Positions 8,952-19,212 of a stretch of DNA of 64,000 nucleotides are shown one piece after another (position 1 is the stretch's first letter; each line of letters opens with the position of its first letter). Position numbers and translations under genes: made by a program. This DNA comes from Geobacter sp. AOG2. Its GTDB lineage: Bacteria; Desulfobacterota; Desulfuromonadia; Geobacterales; Pseudopelobacteraceae. The stretch is taken from contig NZ_BLJA01000001.1 in the NCBI RefSeq assembly GCF_019972295.1, positions 2,070,117-2,134,116 on the forward strand, in the 5' to 3' direction. Under the pieces are notes generated by a model. That model ran no database searches and had not been told where the DNA came from. It saw only the letters and a program-made list of their open reading frames with translations.

Positions 8952-10118
8952 TCAACTTTCCCGCAGGGCATCGACGATATTCAGCCGACTGGCTCGCAAG
9001 GCGGGGACAACGCCGCCCACAAAGCCCATCAACAAGGAAAACAGCAACGATTTATAGACGATCTCGAAGGTGAGGGTAAATGAAAAGGCAAGCTCGGAAA
9101 AGGTCTGCCAATTCATGGTCGAGATGGTGATAAGTTGCATGAAGGACGCCATGAAAAGACCGGTGACCCCACCGACCAGCCCGAGCAGCAGCGCTTCCAT
9201 CAGAAAGGCCCCCAGGATGCTGCTGCGATGAAAGCCGATGGCCCGCAGGGTGCCGATCTCTCCAACCCGGTTGGCGACGGCGGCATACATGGTGATCATG
9301 GCGCCGATGATGGCCCCCAGGGAGAAGATCACCGTCAACGATGTCCCCAGGATACGCAGAAACTTGGCCATGGCTTCGGACTGGTCGCGGTAGTAACGGG
9401 TTTCGCGTCGCACGTCCAGCGTCAGGCGCGGATCGGCGTCCAGTTTGGCCTTGACCGCCGTAAAATCGCCACTGTCGCGCAGCCTGAAGGTGACCGACGA
9501 ATACACCGGCCGCCGGAAGGCCTGCATCAACTGGATGGAATCTCCCCATATCTCGGAGTTGAAACCGGTGGCGCCGGCGTCGAAGATGCCGACCACCGTC
9601 CAGTCGCGCATGCCGAAACGGAGCGATTCTCCGATCCCGCCGCCTTTGAAGCGCTCTGCGATACTCCTGCCCGCCATGATTTCCGCGGAACCGGGACGCG
9701 GCATGCGCCCCTCCGCCAGCCGGACCTGGGGCCGCAGCTTGAGCGATGCCTGGTCGACCCCCCTGATGACTACATTGGCCGGTTTGTCGCTGCCGCGCTT
9801 GGGGAGGCTGATCAGCACGACCATCTCCTTGGCCACGAGAGGGGCGCCGTCACTTCCGGTGGCGATATCGGGAAGGCTCTCGACGATAGCGGCCTGAGAA
9901 CGCTCCACGCCGCTCTGCACCTCCGAGTTGGCGCCCTTGCGGGTGACGATCACATTATCGTCGGAACCGGTCTCGATCAGCGTTTTCTCCAATCCGGCGG
10001 ACAGCATCAGGATCGAGGCAAAAACAAACACCACCAGCGCCATCCCGGTTGCCGTCAGAAAGGTTGTCAGGCGGCGGGTAAGAAGATTGCGGAAGCTGTA
10101 GGAAATCGGTATCGGCAT
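8952..10118 (-). CDS. FtsX/MacB-type ABC transporter permease (orphan, downstream of pilS)
   Basis: 388 residues with the MacB-FtsX layout: a TM helix at 14-40 (FLTATGMALVVFVFASILML), a large periplasmic MacB-PCD-like region to about 255, then three TM helices and the ending VVPALRASRLNIVDALRES, typical of the FtsX domain. GEIGTLRAIGFHRSSI is the cytoplasmic coupling loop. Such permeases act with a LolD/MacB ATPase to move lipoproteins, peptides or lipids out of the inner membrane without being classical pores. No ATPase gene adjoins it. The ATG at 10118 is one base past the pilS stop, so it is co-translated with pilS. Another permease with an ATPase and adaptor lies at 57.4-60.5 kb and could be its partner set. 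Confidence 0.85.
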   Translation of the reverse strand: MPIPISYSFRNLLTRRLTTFLTATGMALVVFVFASILMLSAGLEKTLIETGSDDNVIVTRKGANSEVQSGVERSQAAIVESLPDIATGSDGAPLVAKEMVVLISLPKRGSDKPANVVIRGVDQASLKLRPQVRLAEGRMPRPGSAEIMAGRSIAERFKGGGIGESLRFGMRDWTVVGIFDAGATGFNSEIWGDSIQLMQAFRRPVYSSVTFRLRDSGDFTAVKAKLDADPRLTLDVRRETRYYRDQSEAMAKFLRILGTSLTVIFSLGAIIGAMITMYAAVANRVGEIGTLRAIGFHRSSILGAFLMEALLLGLVGGVTGLFMASFMQLITISTMNWQTFSELAFSFTLTFEIVYKSLLFSLLMGFVGGVVPALRASRLNIVDALRES

Positions 10119-10119
10119 T

Positions 10120-11757
10120 TCAATCCGTCACCGGGAGCATGATGGTGAAACGGCAGCCCTTTCCGGGCGGCGATTCAACAGAGACGGTTCCGCCGTGAGC
10201 CTCGATAATACGGTAGGTAACGGCCAGACCGAGGCCGGAACCGTCCGTCTTGGTGGTCCAGAAGGGCTCGAACAAGTGGGCCGCAGTAGCGCCGTCAATG
10301 CCGCAGCCGGTGTCGGTCACCGTAATAACCGCCGCCGGGACTTTATGGAAGCCATCGGCGCCGCTGAGTTGAAACCGCGATTCGACCTCCACAATCCCTC
10401 CCTCAGGCATGGCATCGGCGGCATTGCGGAACAGGTTCAGCAAAACCTGGCGCAGTTGATTGACGTCGGCCTGAATCAGTATATGCGCGGCGACGAGATT
10501 ACGAAAGGAAACCTTGCCGAAATGGCTGTCCGAAGCCAGAAACATAATCATATCGTCCACAAGGGGCCGCAATTCGAACCTTTCCTTGCAGGGCGAGGAA
10601 GGACGGGCATAGGCAAGAAAATCGGTAATCAGGCCATTGAGCCGGGCCGCCTCGCGCAAGACGATCTTCAACAGCCGCTGATCGTTTTCCGAAATGGAGC
10701 CATGCTCGGCCAGCAACTGGACCGAGCCGCTCATGGCGGCCAGGGGATTTCGGATCTCGTGGGCCATGCGTGCGGATATCTCGCCCAGGGCCGCCAGCCG
10801 GTCCGCCCTCTTGAGGGCCGCCTCCATCCGTTTCATGGAGGTGAGATCCTTGAAGTTGACAATGGCGCCGGCCTGTACCCCCTGGCTGTCGGTGAACGGT
10901 ACGGCGTTATAGCCGAGGGTCATCTGCTCGCCGTTCTTCAGTGGAAAGTCGAATTCCCCATCCATCCTGGCATCCATGTTTTCCGTAATGCCCGCAAGCG
11001 CCGGGAAGACATCCACAAGCAGGGTGTTATAGGCATCTGCCTGCGTCATGCCGGTAACCATTTCGGCGTAATGGTTGAACACCCTGATCCTGCCGGTCGG
11101 GGTTATGGTGAGTAAACCGCTCTCCAGATTCGACACGATGCCCGTGCTTAAACGTTCCAGTTCGTCATAATTGACGGTTTTCTCCCGAAGGGCTTCCTCG
11201 CTTTCCCGTGCCCGCGCCGAAAGAAAGCCGGTGATGAGCGCTGTCAGGTAGAAACCCATCAGGTTCAAAAAGATTGTGTAGAAAATATGCGTTGCGCCAA
11301 GCTGCTGGGCGTCGGACTGGCTGAGGCCGATCCCGGACAGCAGGCCGAAATACTGCAGATCGGCGATGGAACCGTACAGTATGGTACAGAGGGACGCCGT
11401 GTAAAGCGCTTCCCGGCCTCCCAGCAACAGACCGGCGCTCATGATGGAAAGAAGGTAGAGGAACGAATAGGGACTGAGTATGCCGTTGGTAAACAGCAGA
11501 AGAACCGTTACGAAGAGCAGATCCCAAATCGTCTGGAGGTAGGCGATGAAAGAATGGAATCTCCGAAACCGGAGAAACAGCAGACAGCACAGCGAGAACA
11601 GGAACGAAAACGCCATCAGGCGGATCAAACCGCTCTGAAGGTGTTCATCGGCCAGGGTAAGATCCCGGTAACTCAGCAGTATGGTAGAAGCCAGGAACAG
11701 GAACGACACCACGATCCTGGCATAGATGAAAAGCCTGAGTTTTCGTTCAAGCCCCAT
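10120..11757 (-). CDS. pilS: Sensor histidine kinase PilS
   Basis: 545 residues. Six hydrophobic helices fill residues 8-180, as in PilS. A PAS region follows (about 205-310), then a HisKA domain with phospho-acceptor H333 in ARMAHEIRNPLA. The ATPase domain has the N box NLFRNAADAMPEGG, G1 VTDTGCGID and G2 TDGSGLGLAVTYRI. PilS phosphorylates PilR, which activates sigma-54-dependent pilin transcription. It starts just after the pilC stop and is followed at once by an FtsX permease instead of pilR. Its expected partner pilR lies about 45 kb away next to the pilins. The assignment as PilS rests on the membrane topology and on pilB-pilT-pilC directly upstream. Confidence 0.9.
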   Translation of the reverse strand: MGLERKLRLFIYARIVVSFLFLASTILLSYRDLTLADEHLQSGLIRLMAFSFLFSLCCLLFLRFRRFHSFIAYLQTIWDLLFVTVLLLFTNGILSPYSFLYLLSIMSAGLLLGGREALYTASLCTILYGSIADLQYFGLLSGIGLSQSDAQQLGATHIFYTIFLNLMGFYLTALITGFLSARARESEEALREKTVNYDELERLSTGIVSNLESGLLTITPTGRIRVFNHYAEMVTGMTQADAYNTLLVDVFPALAGITENMDARMDGEFDFPLKNGEQMTLGYNAVPFTDSQGVQAGAIVNFKDLTSMKRMEAALKRADRLAALGEISARMAHEIRNPLAAMSGSVQLLAEHGSISENDQRLLKIVLREAARLNGLITDFLAYARPSSPCKERFELRPLVDDMIMFLASDSHFGKVSFRNLVAAHILIQADVNQLRQVLLNLFRNAADAMPEGGIVEVESRFQLSGADGFHKVPAAVITVTDTGCGIDGATAAHLFEPFWTTKTDGSGLGLAVTYRIIEAHGGTVSVESPPGKGCRFTIMLPVTD

Positions 11758-11760
11758 GGT

Positions 11761-12978
<1,218 letters not shown>

Positions 12979-12997
12979 TGTCCGATACTCCTCGCTT

Positions 12998-14101
12998 TTA
13001 GTGCGCAGGCGGCCGTCTCTGCATGTTCAGGCCGGCAGAGGGGTTGCTGATCATCTGTTTGAGCTCTTCCGGGTCCTGTGAACGCCCAAGGGCCTCTTCC
13101 AAAGATATCATCCGTTTCTGGTACAGGGACAGGAGCGATTGATTCATGGTCTGCATGCCGAATTTTTCCTGTCCCACCTGCATCTGGGAGTAGATCTGGT
13201 GAACCTTGTCCTCACGGATAAGGTTGCGAATGGCGGCATTGGGGACCATGATTTCCAGGGACAGCGCACGTCCCCGCGAATTCATTCTCGGGATCAGCGC
13301 TTGGGACAGGACGCCTTCCAGTACAAAGGAAAGCTGCGCCCGTATCTGGGTTTGCTGATAGGGAGGAAACACGTCCACGATCCGGTTGATGGTCTGGACG
13401 CAGGAGTTGGTATGCAAGGTGGCCAGACAGAGGTGGCCGGTTTCCGACAGGGTCAGTGCCGCCTCGATGGTTTCAAGATCGCGCAATTCCCCGACCAGTA
13501 CGACGTCAGGGTCCTGGCGCAGTACGTATTTGAGGGCATTTTTAAACCCCTTGGTGTCGGCCCCCACCTCGCGCTGGTTGACGAGACACCCTTTGTGTGG
13601 GTGCAGGTACTCGATCGGGTCCTCGATGGTGACGATGTGCTCACGACGGTTTATATTGATGTAGTCGATTATGGAGGCCAGCGTTGTGGATTTGCCGCTG
13701 CCGGTCGGCCCGGTCACCAGGATCAGTCCCCGGGACTTGGCCGCCAGCTCGGAGACTATGGGGGGCAGCCCAAGCTCTTCGAACGTCAGGATCCGGTAGG
13801 GAATAACCCTGAATACCCCGGCCACGGCGCCGCGCTGGACGAATACGTTGCCCCTGAAACGGGAAAGTCCCTTGACCCCGAAAGAGAGGTCCAGTTCGTT
13901 GTCCTCTTCAAATTTGTGTTTCTGGGCATCGGTCAGGACACTATAACAGAGTTGTTTGGTTTCGATCTGGTTCAACGGCGGAAAGTCAAGCGGCGTCAGC
14001 TTGCCGTCGACCCGGATCTGGGGCGCGGTGTTGGTGGTGATGTGCAGGTCGGAACCATTGCTTTCCACAAGAATTTTCAGCAGCTGGTGCAGATTAACCA
14101 T
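12998..14101 (-). CDS. pilT: Type IV pilus retraction ATPase PilT
   Basis: 367 residues, typical of PilT. Walker A GPTGSGKS is at 131-138. The aspartate box region is IVTIEDPIEYLHPH, Walker B is LVGELRDLETIE, and the histidine box is TGHLCLATLHTNS. AIRNLIREDKVHQIYSQMQ near the C-terminus is the PilT-type replacement for the PilB zinc module. PilT is a hexameric cytoplasmic ATPase that powers pilus disassembly and twitching. It lies between pilB and pilC, with an AAGGA site before the start. The conserved AIRNL motif required for retraction is intact, so a working retraction motor is expected. Confidence 0.95.
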   Translation of the reverse strand: MVNLHQLLKILVESNGSDLHITTNTAPQIRVDGKLTPLDFPPLNQIETKQLCYSVLTDAQKHKFEEDNELDLSFGVKGLSRFRGNVFVQRGAVAGVFRVIPYRILTFEELGLPPIVSELAAKSRGLILVTGPTGSGKSTTLASIIDYININRREHIVTIEDPIEYLHPHKGCLVNQREVGADTKGFKNALKYVLRQDPDVVLVGELRDLETIEAALTLSETGHLCLATLHTNSCVQTINRIVDVFPPYQQTQIRAQLSFVLEGVLSQALIPRMNSRGRALSLEIMVPNAAIRNLIREDKVHQIYSQMQVGQEKFGMQTMNQSLLSLYQKRMISLEEALGRSQDPEELKQMISNPSAGLNMQRRPPAH

Positions 14102-14115
14102 TGAGCCCGTCCTTT

Positions 14116-15822
14116 CTAGTCATCGGCAACCGTAACCCGCAGAACCTCTTCGAAGGAGGTAACCCCCTCCTTGAGCTTGGTAAGCCCTGATTGGCGCATG
14201 GTCTTGATGCCCAACCGCATCGATTCACGCTTGATCTCGGCCGTATTGGCGCCATTCAGGATCAATTCGCGGATTTCGTCCAGCATGGGCATCACCTGAT
14301 AAAAGCCGACCCGCCCCTTGTAGCCGGTACTGTTGCAGACGGAACACCCCTTGCCGCGCATGCAGACAAAGGAGGGGGCCTCGTCGGGGGAGACGCCGGC
14401 GTCGATCAGCGCCTGGACCGGGATGTCTTCAGGCTCCTTGCATTCGGCGCAGACCCGGCGGGCAAGACGCTGGGCCGTGATCAGGTTGACGGCGGACGCC
14501 ACCAGAAACGGCTCGATGCCCATATTGAGCAGGCGGTTGATGGTGGCCGGGGCGTCGTTGGTGTGCAGGGTGGAAAGCACCAGGTGCCCGGTCAAGGCGG
14601 CTTTGGTGGCTATTTCGGCGGTCTCGAAATCGCGGATCTCGCCGATCATGATGATGTCGGGGTCCTGCCGCAGAAACGAGCGCAGGGCTGCTGCGAAGTT
14701 GAGGCCGATATCCTCGTGCATCTGCACCTGGTTGATCCCGGCGAAGTTGAATTCGACCGGGTCTTCGGCGGTGGAGATATTCTCCGAAACCTTGTTGAGT
14801 TCGGCAAGGGCCGAATAGAGGGAAACCGTTTTCCCGCTCCCGGTGGGACCGGTGACCAGCACCATTCCGAACGGCTTGTGGATCTCGCGCAGAAAGTGCG
14901 ACAGAGCCTCCGGTTCGTACCCCAGCTTGGTCAGGTCGGTTTGCAGATTGCTCTTGTCCAGAAGCCGCAGGCAGATCTTCTCGCCGAACAGCGTCGGCAG
15001 CACCGAAACGCGGAAATCCATGTCCTTTCCGCCGCCCAGCTTGATCTTGATGCGTCCGTCCTGGGGCAGGCGCCGCTCGGCGATATCCAGTTCCGACATG
15101 ATCTTGATGCGTGAGGTAATGGCGTTTTTCAGCTTGAGCGGCGGCTTCATCACCTCGTAGAGCACGCCATCGATGCGATAGCGGACGCGGAACACTTTTT
15201 CATAGGGTTCTATGTGAATATCGCTGGCTTTTTTCCTGATGGCGTCCTGCAGGATGGCATTGACCATCTTGACGACCGGGGCGTCCTCGGTGGCCTTCTC
15301 CAGGGAGTTGACATCGACGTCGTCGGTGTCGCCGACGACTTCCACATCCTCGAAATCCATATCGCCCATGACATCGGCCAGCGATGCGGACTGGTCGTAG
15401 TGCTTGTCGATGGCGGTCTTGATGTCCATTTCCGACGCGACCACCATCTCCACGTTGTAGCCGGTCATGAACTTGATATCTTCGATGGCGAACAGGTTCG
15501 AAGGGTCGCTGACCGCGACGATCAATGTGGCGCCCGCGCGGTTCACCGGTATAAGCTGGTATTTCTGGACAACTTCCTGGGGAATGACCTTGATGACTGC
15601 CGGGTCTATGTCGTAATCGGACAGGTTTACTGCGGGAACGCCGTATTGTTTGGAGAGAAACGAGGTAAGGTTTTGATCGCTGATGGCATTTTGCTTGATG
15701 AGAATCGTGCCGAGGCGCATCTGGCCGCCGGAAAGTTTCTGCTCCTCAAGCGCCTTGGCAAGCTGCTCTTTGGTGATCAGATTATTTTTTACCAGGATTT
15801 CTCCCAGCCGGCTTGACTGCAT
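14116..15822 (-). CDS. pilB: Type IV pilus assembly ATPase PilB
   Basis: 568 residues. There are N-terminal MshEN-like modules (about 1-140: SRLGEILVKNNLITKEQL, then a second repeat LGTILIKQNAIS), which in related proteins bind cyclic di-GMP. The secretion ATPase domain follows, with Walker A GPTGSGKT at 325-332, TAEDPVEF, Walker B MIGEIRDFETAE and TGHLVLSTLHTND. A tetracysteine zinc site (VCAEC and CMRGKGCSVC) follows near 460-500. PilB drives pilus extension. It is the first gene of the pil operon, with a sigma-70-type promoter directly upstream in the space shared with divergent purM. Confidence 0.95.
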   Translation of the reverse strand: MQSSRLGEILVKNNLITKEQLAKALEEQKLSGGQMRLGTILIKQNAISDQNLTSFLSKQYGVPAVNLSDYDIDPAVIKVIPQEVVQKYQLIPVNRAGATLIVAVSDPSNLFAIEDIKFMTGYNVEMVVASEMDIKTAIDKHYDQSASLADVMGDMDFEDVEVVGDTDDVDVNSLEKATEDAPVVKMVNAILQDAIRKKASDIHIEPYEKVFRVRYRIDGVLYEVMKPPLKLKNAITSRIKIMSELDIAERRLPQDGRIKIKLGGGKDMDFRVSVLPTLFGEKICLRLLDKSNLQTDLTKLGYEPEALSHFLREIHKPFGMVLVTGPTGSGKTVSLYSALAELNKVSENISTAEDPVEFNFAGINQVQMHEDIGLNFAAALRSFLRQDPDIIMIGEIRDFETAEIATKAALTGHLVLSTLHTNDAPATINRLLNMGIEPFLVASAVNLITAQRLARRVCAECKEPEDIPVQALIDAGVSPDEAPSFVCMRGKGCSVCNSTGYKGRVGFYQVMPMLDEIRELILNGANTAEIKRESMRLGIKTMRQSGLTKLKEGVTSFEEVLRVTVADD

Positions 15823-15851
15823 AGACCCCCCGCCAACGTTAGCGTCCTCAG

Positions 15852-15880
15852 ATATTATGCGGAGTCCCCCCTATTGTCAA
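15852..15880 (-). promoter_or_regulatory. Sigma-70-type promoter for the pilB operon
   Basis: On the minus strand, TTGACA (15875-15880) is followed after 17 bases by TAATAT (15852-15857). The -35 box is perfect and the -10 box matches four of six positions. Transcription would begin near 15845, leaving a leader of about 23 bases before pilB. Confidence 0.6.
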
Positions 15881-15942
15881 GTTGTTGTTGGCTGGCAGAG
15901 GCCGCTCCGGGGCGGGACCAAGCGGCTTTCGGCAGTTTGAAA

Positions 15943-15971
15943 TTGACATTTCACGGCCCGTGTTTTACAAA
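15943..15971 (+). promoter_or_regulatory. Sigma-70-type promoter for purM-purN
   Basis: TTGACA at 15943-15948, a 17-base spacer and TACAAA at 15966-15971. The start would be near 15978, just before the AAGGAGG ribosome site of purM. It faces away from the pilB promoter. No purine riboswitch or clear PurR-like palindrome was recognised. Confidence 0.6.
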
Positions 15972-15998
15972 AGTTTCTCATCTAAGGAGGTGGATAGC

Positions 15999-17051
15999 TT
16001 GAGCGAACAAAGGATTACCTATAAGGATGCCGGGGTCGACATCGCAGCCGGCAACAGTTTTGTCAACATGATCAAGCCGTTTGTCAAGGCAACGTCCCGG
16101 CCCGAGGTCATGGCGGATATCGGCGGTTTCGGCGGCCTGTTTTCATTGAATACGGCCAAATACAAAAATCCGGTGCTGGTGTCCGGGACCGACGGGGTCG
16201 GCACCAAGCTCAAAATAGCCTTCATGGCCGACCGTCATGACACCGTCGGAATCGACCTGGTGGCCATGTGCGTCAACGATATTATCGTTCAGGGGGCCGA
16301 GCCGCTCTTTTTTCTCGATTACCTGGCAACCGGCCGGCTCCTTCCCGAAAAAGCGGCGGACATCGTTAAAGGGATCGCCGAAGGCTGCAAACAGTCCGGC
16401 TGCGCCCTGATCGGCGGCGAAACAGCCGAAATGCCGGGCTTCTACGCCGACGGCGAATACGATGTCGCCGGTTTTGCCGTAGGGGTGGTGGAACGTGACA
16501 ACATCATCGACGGCTCGGGCATTGCGGTGGGCAACCACCTGATCGGCATCGCCTCCAGCGGCCTCCACAGCAACGGCTATTCGCTGGCACGCAAGCTCAT
16601 CTTCGAGTGCATGGGGCTGAACCTCGACTCCCAACTGGCCGACACCGGCCGGACCGTCGGCGAAGAGCTGCTTACGCCGACACGCATCTATACCCGCTCC
16701 ATCATGAACCTGCTCAAGGATTTCAGTATCAACGGCATCGCCCATATTACGGGCGGCGGGCTCCTGGAGAACATTCCCCGTATCCTGCCCAAGGGATGCA
16801 AGGCCTCCATCCATCTGAACCGCTGGGAACGGCAGCCGCTTTTCGACATCCTGCGTGCGGCCGGCAACGTTGAACGCAACGAGATGTACCGCACGTTCAA
16901 CATGGGGATCGGCATGGTCGTGGCCGTGTCGGAACAGGAATCCGAAGATATCGTCTACCGCCTCAAGGGCCTTGGCGAACAAGCCTGGATCATCGGCGAC
17001 ATCGCCACCTGCGCGGAAGGCAGCGAGTGCGTCGAGCTGGTGGAGGGGTAA
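15999..17051 (+). CDS. purM: Phosphoribosylformylglycinamidine cyclo-ligase PurM
   Basis: 350 residues from a TTG at 15999. This start is set by a perfect AAGGAGG eight bases upstream and by homology length; an in-frame ORF reaching back to 15882 has no ribosome site. PurM uses ATP to close the imidazole ring of FGAM, giving AIR, in the fifth step of purine synthesis. Visible family features are TYKDAGVDIAAGN at the start, VSGTDGVGTKLKIA, DLVAMCVNDI, GGETAEMPGFY and GLHSNGYSLAR. These are the ATP- and substrate-binding segments of the PurM/ThiL fold. It ends with TAATG, so its stop overlaps the start of purN. Confidence 0.95.
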   Translation: MSEQRITYKDAGVDIAAGNSFVNMIKPFVKATSRPEVMADIGGFGGLFSLNTAKYKNPVLVSGTDGVGTKLKIAFMADRHDTVGIDLVAMCVNDIIVQGAEPLFFLDYLATGRLLPEKAADIVKGIAEGCKQSGCALIGGETAEMPGFYADGEYDVAGFAVGVVERDNIIDGSGIAVGNHLIGIASSGLHSNGYSLARKLIFECMGLNLDSQLADTGRTVGEELLTPTRIYTRSIMNLLKDFSINGIAHITGGGLLENIPRILPKGCKASIHLNRWERQPLFDILRAAGNVERNEMYRTFNMGIGMVVAVSEQESEDIVYRLKGLGEQAWIIGDIATCAEGSECVELVEG

Positions 17052-17671
17052 TGGCCGACGCCGTTCCTGTCAGGCTGGCGGTACTGGTGTCGGGAAACGG
17101 CACCAACCTGCAGGCCTTTATCGACCATATCGAGTCTCACGAGATCAATGGCCGCATCGCCTGTGTCGTCAGCAACAAACGAGACGCCTTTGCCCTGAAA
17201 CGTGCGGAACAATACGGCATTCCGACCATCGTCCACGAGAGCGGCGCTTACGCCGACCGCCGGGACTACGATGCCGCCCTGGTCGCAATCCTGCGGAACC
17301 ACGATGTGCAATTGATCGTACTGGCGGGCTTCATGCGGATACTCACCGATGTGATGGTCGATGCGTTCCCCCACGCCATCATGAATATCCATCCCGCCCT
17401 TTTGCCCGCTTTTCCGGGACTCCACGCCCAGAAACAGGCCCTTGACTACGGCGTTCGCTTCGCCGGCTGCACGGTCCATTTCGTGGACCGCGGGACCGAT
17501 ACCGGCCCCATCATCCTCCAGGCGGTCGTCCCCGTTTTTGAAAACGACAGCGAAGAGACCCTCGCGGCCCGCATCCAGCAAGAGGAACACCGCATCTACC
17601 CCGAGGCCGTGCGCCTCTTCTGCGCAGGGAAGATTTGCGTGGACGGCAGGCGGGTGCGGGTGTCACCATAA
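17051..17671 (+). CDS. purN: Phosphoribosylglycinamide formyltransferase PurN
   Basis: 206 residues from the ATG at 17051, which overlaps the purM stop. An in-frame start 24 bases earlier lies inside purM and is unlikely. PurN transfers the formyl group of 10-formyltetrahydrofolate to GAR. The phosphate-binding VSGNGTNLQ is at the N-terminus. The catalytic set is seen as NIHPALLPAFPG (Asn and His) and TDTGPIILQ (Asp). GCTVHFVD precedes the aspartate, as usual. It is translationally coupled to purM, and the pair forms a two-gene purine operon. Confidence 0.95.
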   Translation: MADAVPVRLAVLVSGNGTNLQAFIDHIESHEINGRIACVVSNKRDAFALKRAEQYGIPTIVHESGAYADRRDYDAALVAILRNHDVQLIVLAGFMRILTDVMVDAFPHAIMNIHPALLPAFPGLHAQKQALDYGVRFAGCTVHFVDRGTDTGPIILQAVVPVFENDSEETLAARIQQEEHRIYPEAVRLFCAGKICVDGRRVRVSP

Positions 17672-17677
17672 TTTTTC

Positions 17678-17707
17678 TTGACAACGCTACCTGACTGGTG
17701 TTAGTAA
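17678..17707 (+). promoter_or_regulatory. Probable promoter of rpsT
   Basis: A perfect TTGACA (17678-17683) is followed after 18 bases by TAGTAA (17702-17707), a weak -10. The predicted leader to the TTG start at 17760 is about 45 bases, enough for S20 autoregulation, although no structure was recognised. Confidence 0.45.
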
Positions 17708-17759
17708 ACTAGCTTCAATTTAGACATTTCACGCAGAAAGAATCATACGGAGGTGCAGT

Positions 17760-18023
17760 TTGGCACATCATAAATCGGCAATCAAAAGGATCAAACAGAA
17801 CGCCAAGAGGAATGCCCGCAACCGGCATGTATCCTCAACGTTGAAGACATATATCAAGCGGGTGCGCGAGGCCGTCGAGGCCAATGACAAGGAAGCCGCC
17901 GCCGCTGCCCTGAAGGCCGCCATCCCGGTCATCGACGCTTCCGCCTCCAAAGGCGTCATCCATAGCTCCAACGCCTCCAGAAACGTATCGCGCCTGACCA
18001 AGCTCGTCAATACCCTGGGCTAA
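17760..18023 (+). CDS. rpsT: 30S ribosomal protein S20
   Basis: 87 residues from a TTG start at 17760, with ACGGAGGTG just upstream. The N-terminus (M)[20 protein letters not shown] is the S20 signature, and the protein is a basic three-helix bundle that binds 16S rRNA. The TTG start matters: S20 genes in several bacteria use rare initiation codons as part of low-efficiency, autoregulated translation, which may apply here. A strong terminator follows the gene. It stands alone after purN, with its own promoter. Confidence 0.95.
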   Translation: MAHHKSAIKRIKQNAKRNARNRHVSSTLKTYIKRVREAVEANDKEAAAAALKAAIPVIDASASKGVIHSSNASRNVSRLTKLVNTLG

Positions 18024-18046
18024 GACGCTCGCGACATAACAAACGA

Positions 18047-18081
18047 AAGGGAACTCCCATGCGATGGGGGTTCCCTTTTTT
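18047..18081 (+). terminator. Rho-independent terminator after rpsT
   Basis: AAGGGAACTCCC and GGGGGTTCCCTT form a 12-bp stem with one wobble pair around ATGCGAT, followed directly by a run of Ts. It is the clearest intrinsic terminator in the window. Confidence 0.9.
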
Positions 18082-18205
18082 ATGTCGTGTTCTGAGCAAG
18101 CCTTTGCCGCAACGGCACTGGGCTCCACAATGAAAAACGACTTGAAATCCGCTCTTTTCCCTTGAGCCTTCGTGGTCCTGCCGTATCAGTATCTACAGAT
18201 TCGCA

Positions 18206-19210
18206 TTACGGCGCCAACGACGCCGTGCAGATGCCGACCACAAGACCCTGCATCAGGGTTGCGGGTTGCCCTCCCCCGGTTTTGGACGCCACGTCGCAGC
18301 GATAGAGCTCTTCAAACAGCTTTCCCAATTCCCCCCGCGAGAAGTTTTTCGCCTGCTGGACCAACTCCCCCAGGAAAAACGTGTGGATGTTCAGTTCGCG
18401 GCCGATATCGGCCTGGGGCACCTTGCGATCCAGTAACTCCCTGATCCGCCACAATTGCCGGAAATGCCGCGTCAGGGCGCCGATCATGAGCGGTGCATCC
18501 TCGCCGTTGCGAAAGAGAGCCCCCAGGCTCTTCAGGGCGTTTTGCAGGTCGCGCATACCGGCAAAACGGGCAAGCTCGAAGGCGGTAAAGGCCTTGCTGC
18601 TGCTGGCGATGGTGCGCACGTCCTCCACGGTTATCCGCGGCCGCGCGGCGCAGTACACGGCGAGTTTCTCGATCTGGGACGCCAGTTCCTGAAGGTTGTT
18701 GCCGATCAACTGGGACAGTAACCCGGCGCCGGCCGGGTCGATCGCCTTCCCGTGGGCCACCGCCTCGCTCTGGATAAAACCGCTCAACTTGTTGTCGTAG
18801 AGCCGCTTGAACTCCACCAGGCAGCCCAGCTTCTTGAGTTCCTGGAAGAATTTCTTGCGCTGGTCGACCTTGGCGCCGGTGAACACGAGGCAGGTCGTGG
18901 CCGCGGGATTGCGCACATAGGGCAGCAGGCTGTCCAGGACATCCGCCTTGAGCGCATCCGCGCGCTTCACCAGCACGGCCCGCCGCTCGGCGAACATGGG
19001 CAGGGTCTGGGCGGCGTCGAGGATTTCGACCCCTTTGGTTTCGTTGCCGTAGAAGACGTTGAAGTTGAAATCCTTGAGCGAAGGATCGATGGCCCGCTCC
19101 AGCAACTGGCGGACGCTGCGTTCGACCAGGAACGTTTCCTCTCCGTACAGATAGCAGAGCGGCGGTATGGTCCCCTTGCCTATGGCCGTTTCAAACTCTT
19201 GGGCGGTCAT
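18206..19210 (-). CDS. holA: DNA polymerase III delta subunit
   Basis: 334 residues, matching HolA. The N-terminal P-loop-like region reads LCYLYGEETFLVERSVRQLLE. The middle has ERRAVLVKRADALKADVLDSLLPYV and VFTGAKVDQRKKFFQELKK. The C-terminal half is the helical clamp-loader collar (LKSLGALFRNGEDAPLMIGALTRH quoted in part, RNGEDAPLMIGALTRHF). Delta opens the sliding clamp during loading. It starts two bases after lptE ends, and the leuS-lptE-holA order is common in proteobacteria. It lacks a functional Walker A, as expected for delta. Confidence 0.93.
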   Translation of the reverse strand: MTAQEFETAIGKGTIPPLCYLYGEETFLVERSVRQLLERAIDPSLKDFNFNVFYGNETKGVEILDAAQTLPMFAERRAVLVKRADALKADVLDSLLPYVRNPAATTCLVFTGAKVDQRKKFFQELKKLGCLVEFKRLYDNKLSGFIQSEAVAHGKAIDPAGAGLLSQLIGNNLQELASQIEKLAVYCAARPRITVEDVRTIASSSKAFTAFELARFAGMRDLQNALKSLGALFRNGEDAPLMIGALTRHFRQLWRIRELLDRKVPQADIGRELNIHTFFLGELVQQAKNFSRGELGKLFEELYRCDVASKTGGGQPATLMQGLVVGICTASLAP

Positions 19211-19212
19211 GG

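Noticed and set aside
15882-15998. Upstream in-frame extension of purM
   Set aside because: It overlaps the pilB and purM promoters, and the TTG at 15999 has a perfect AAGGAGG site and gives the family length.
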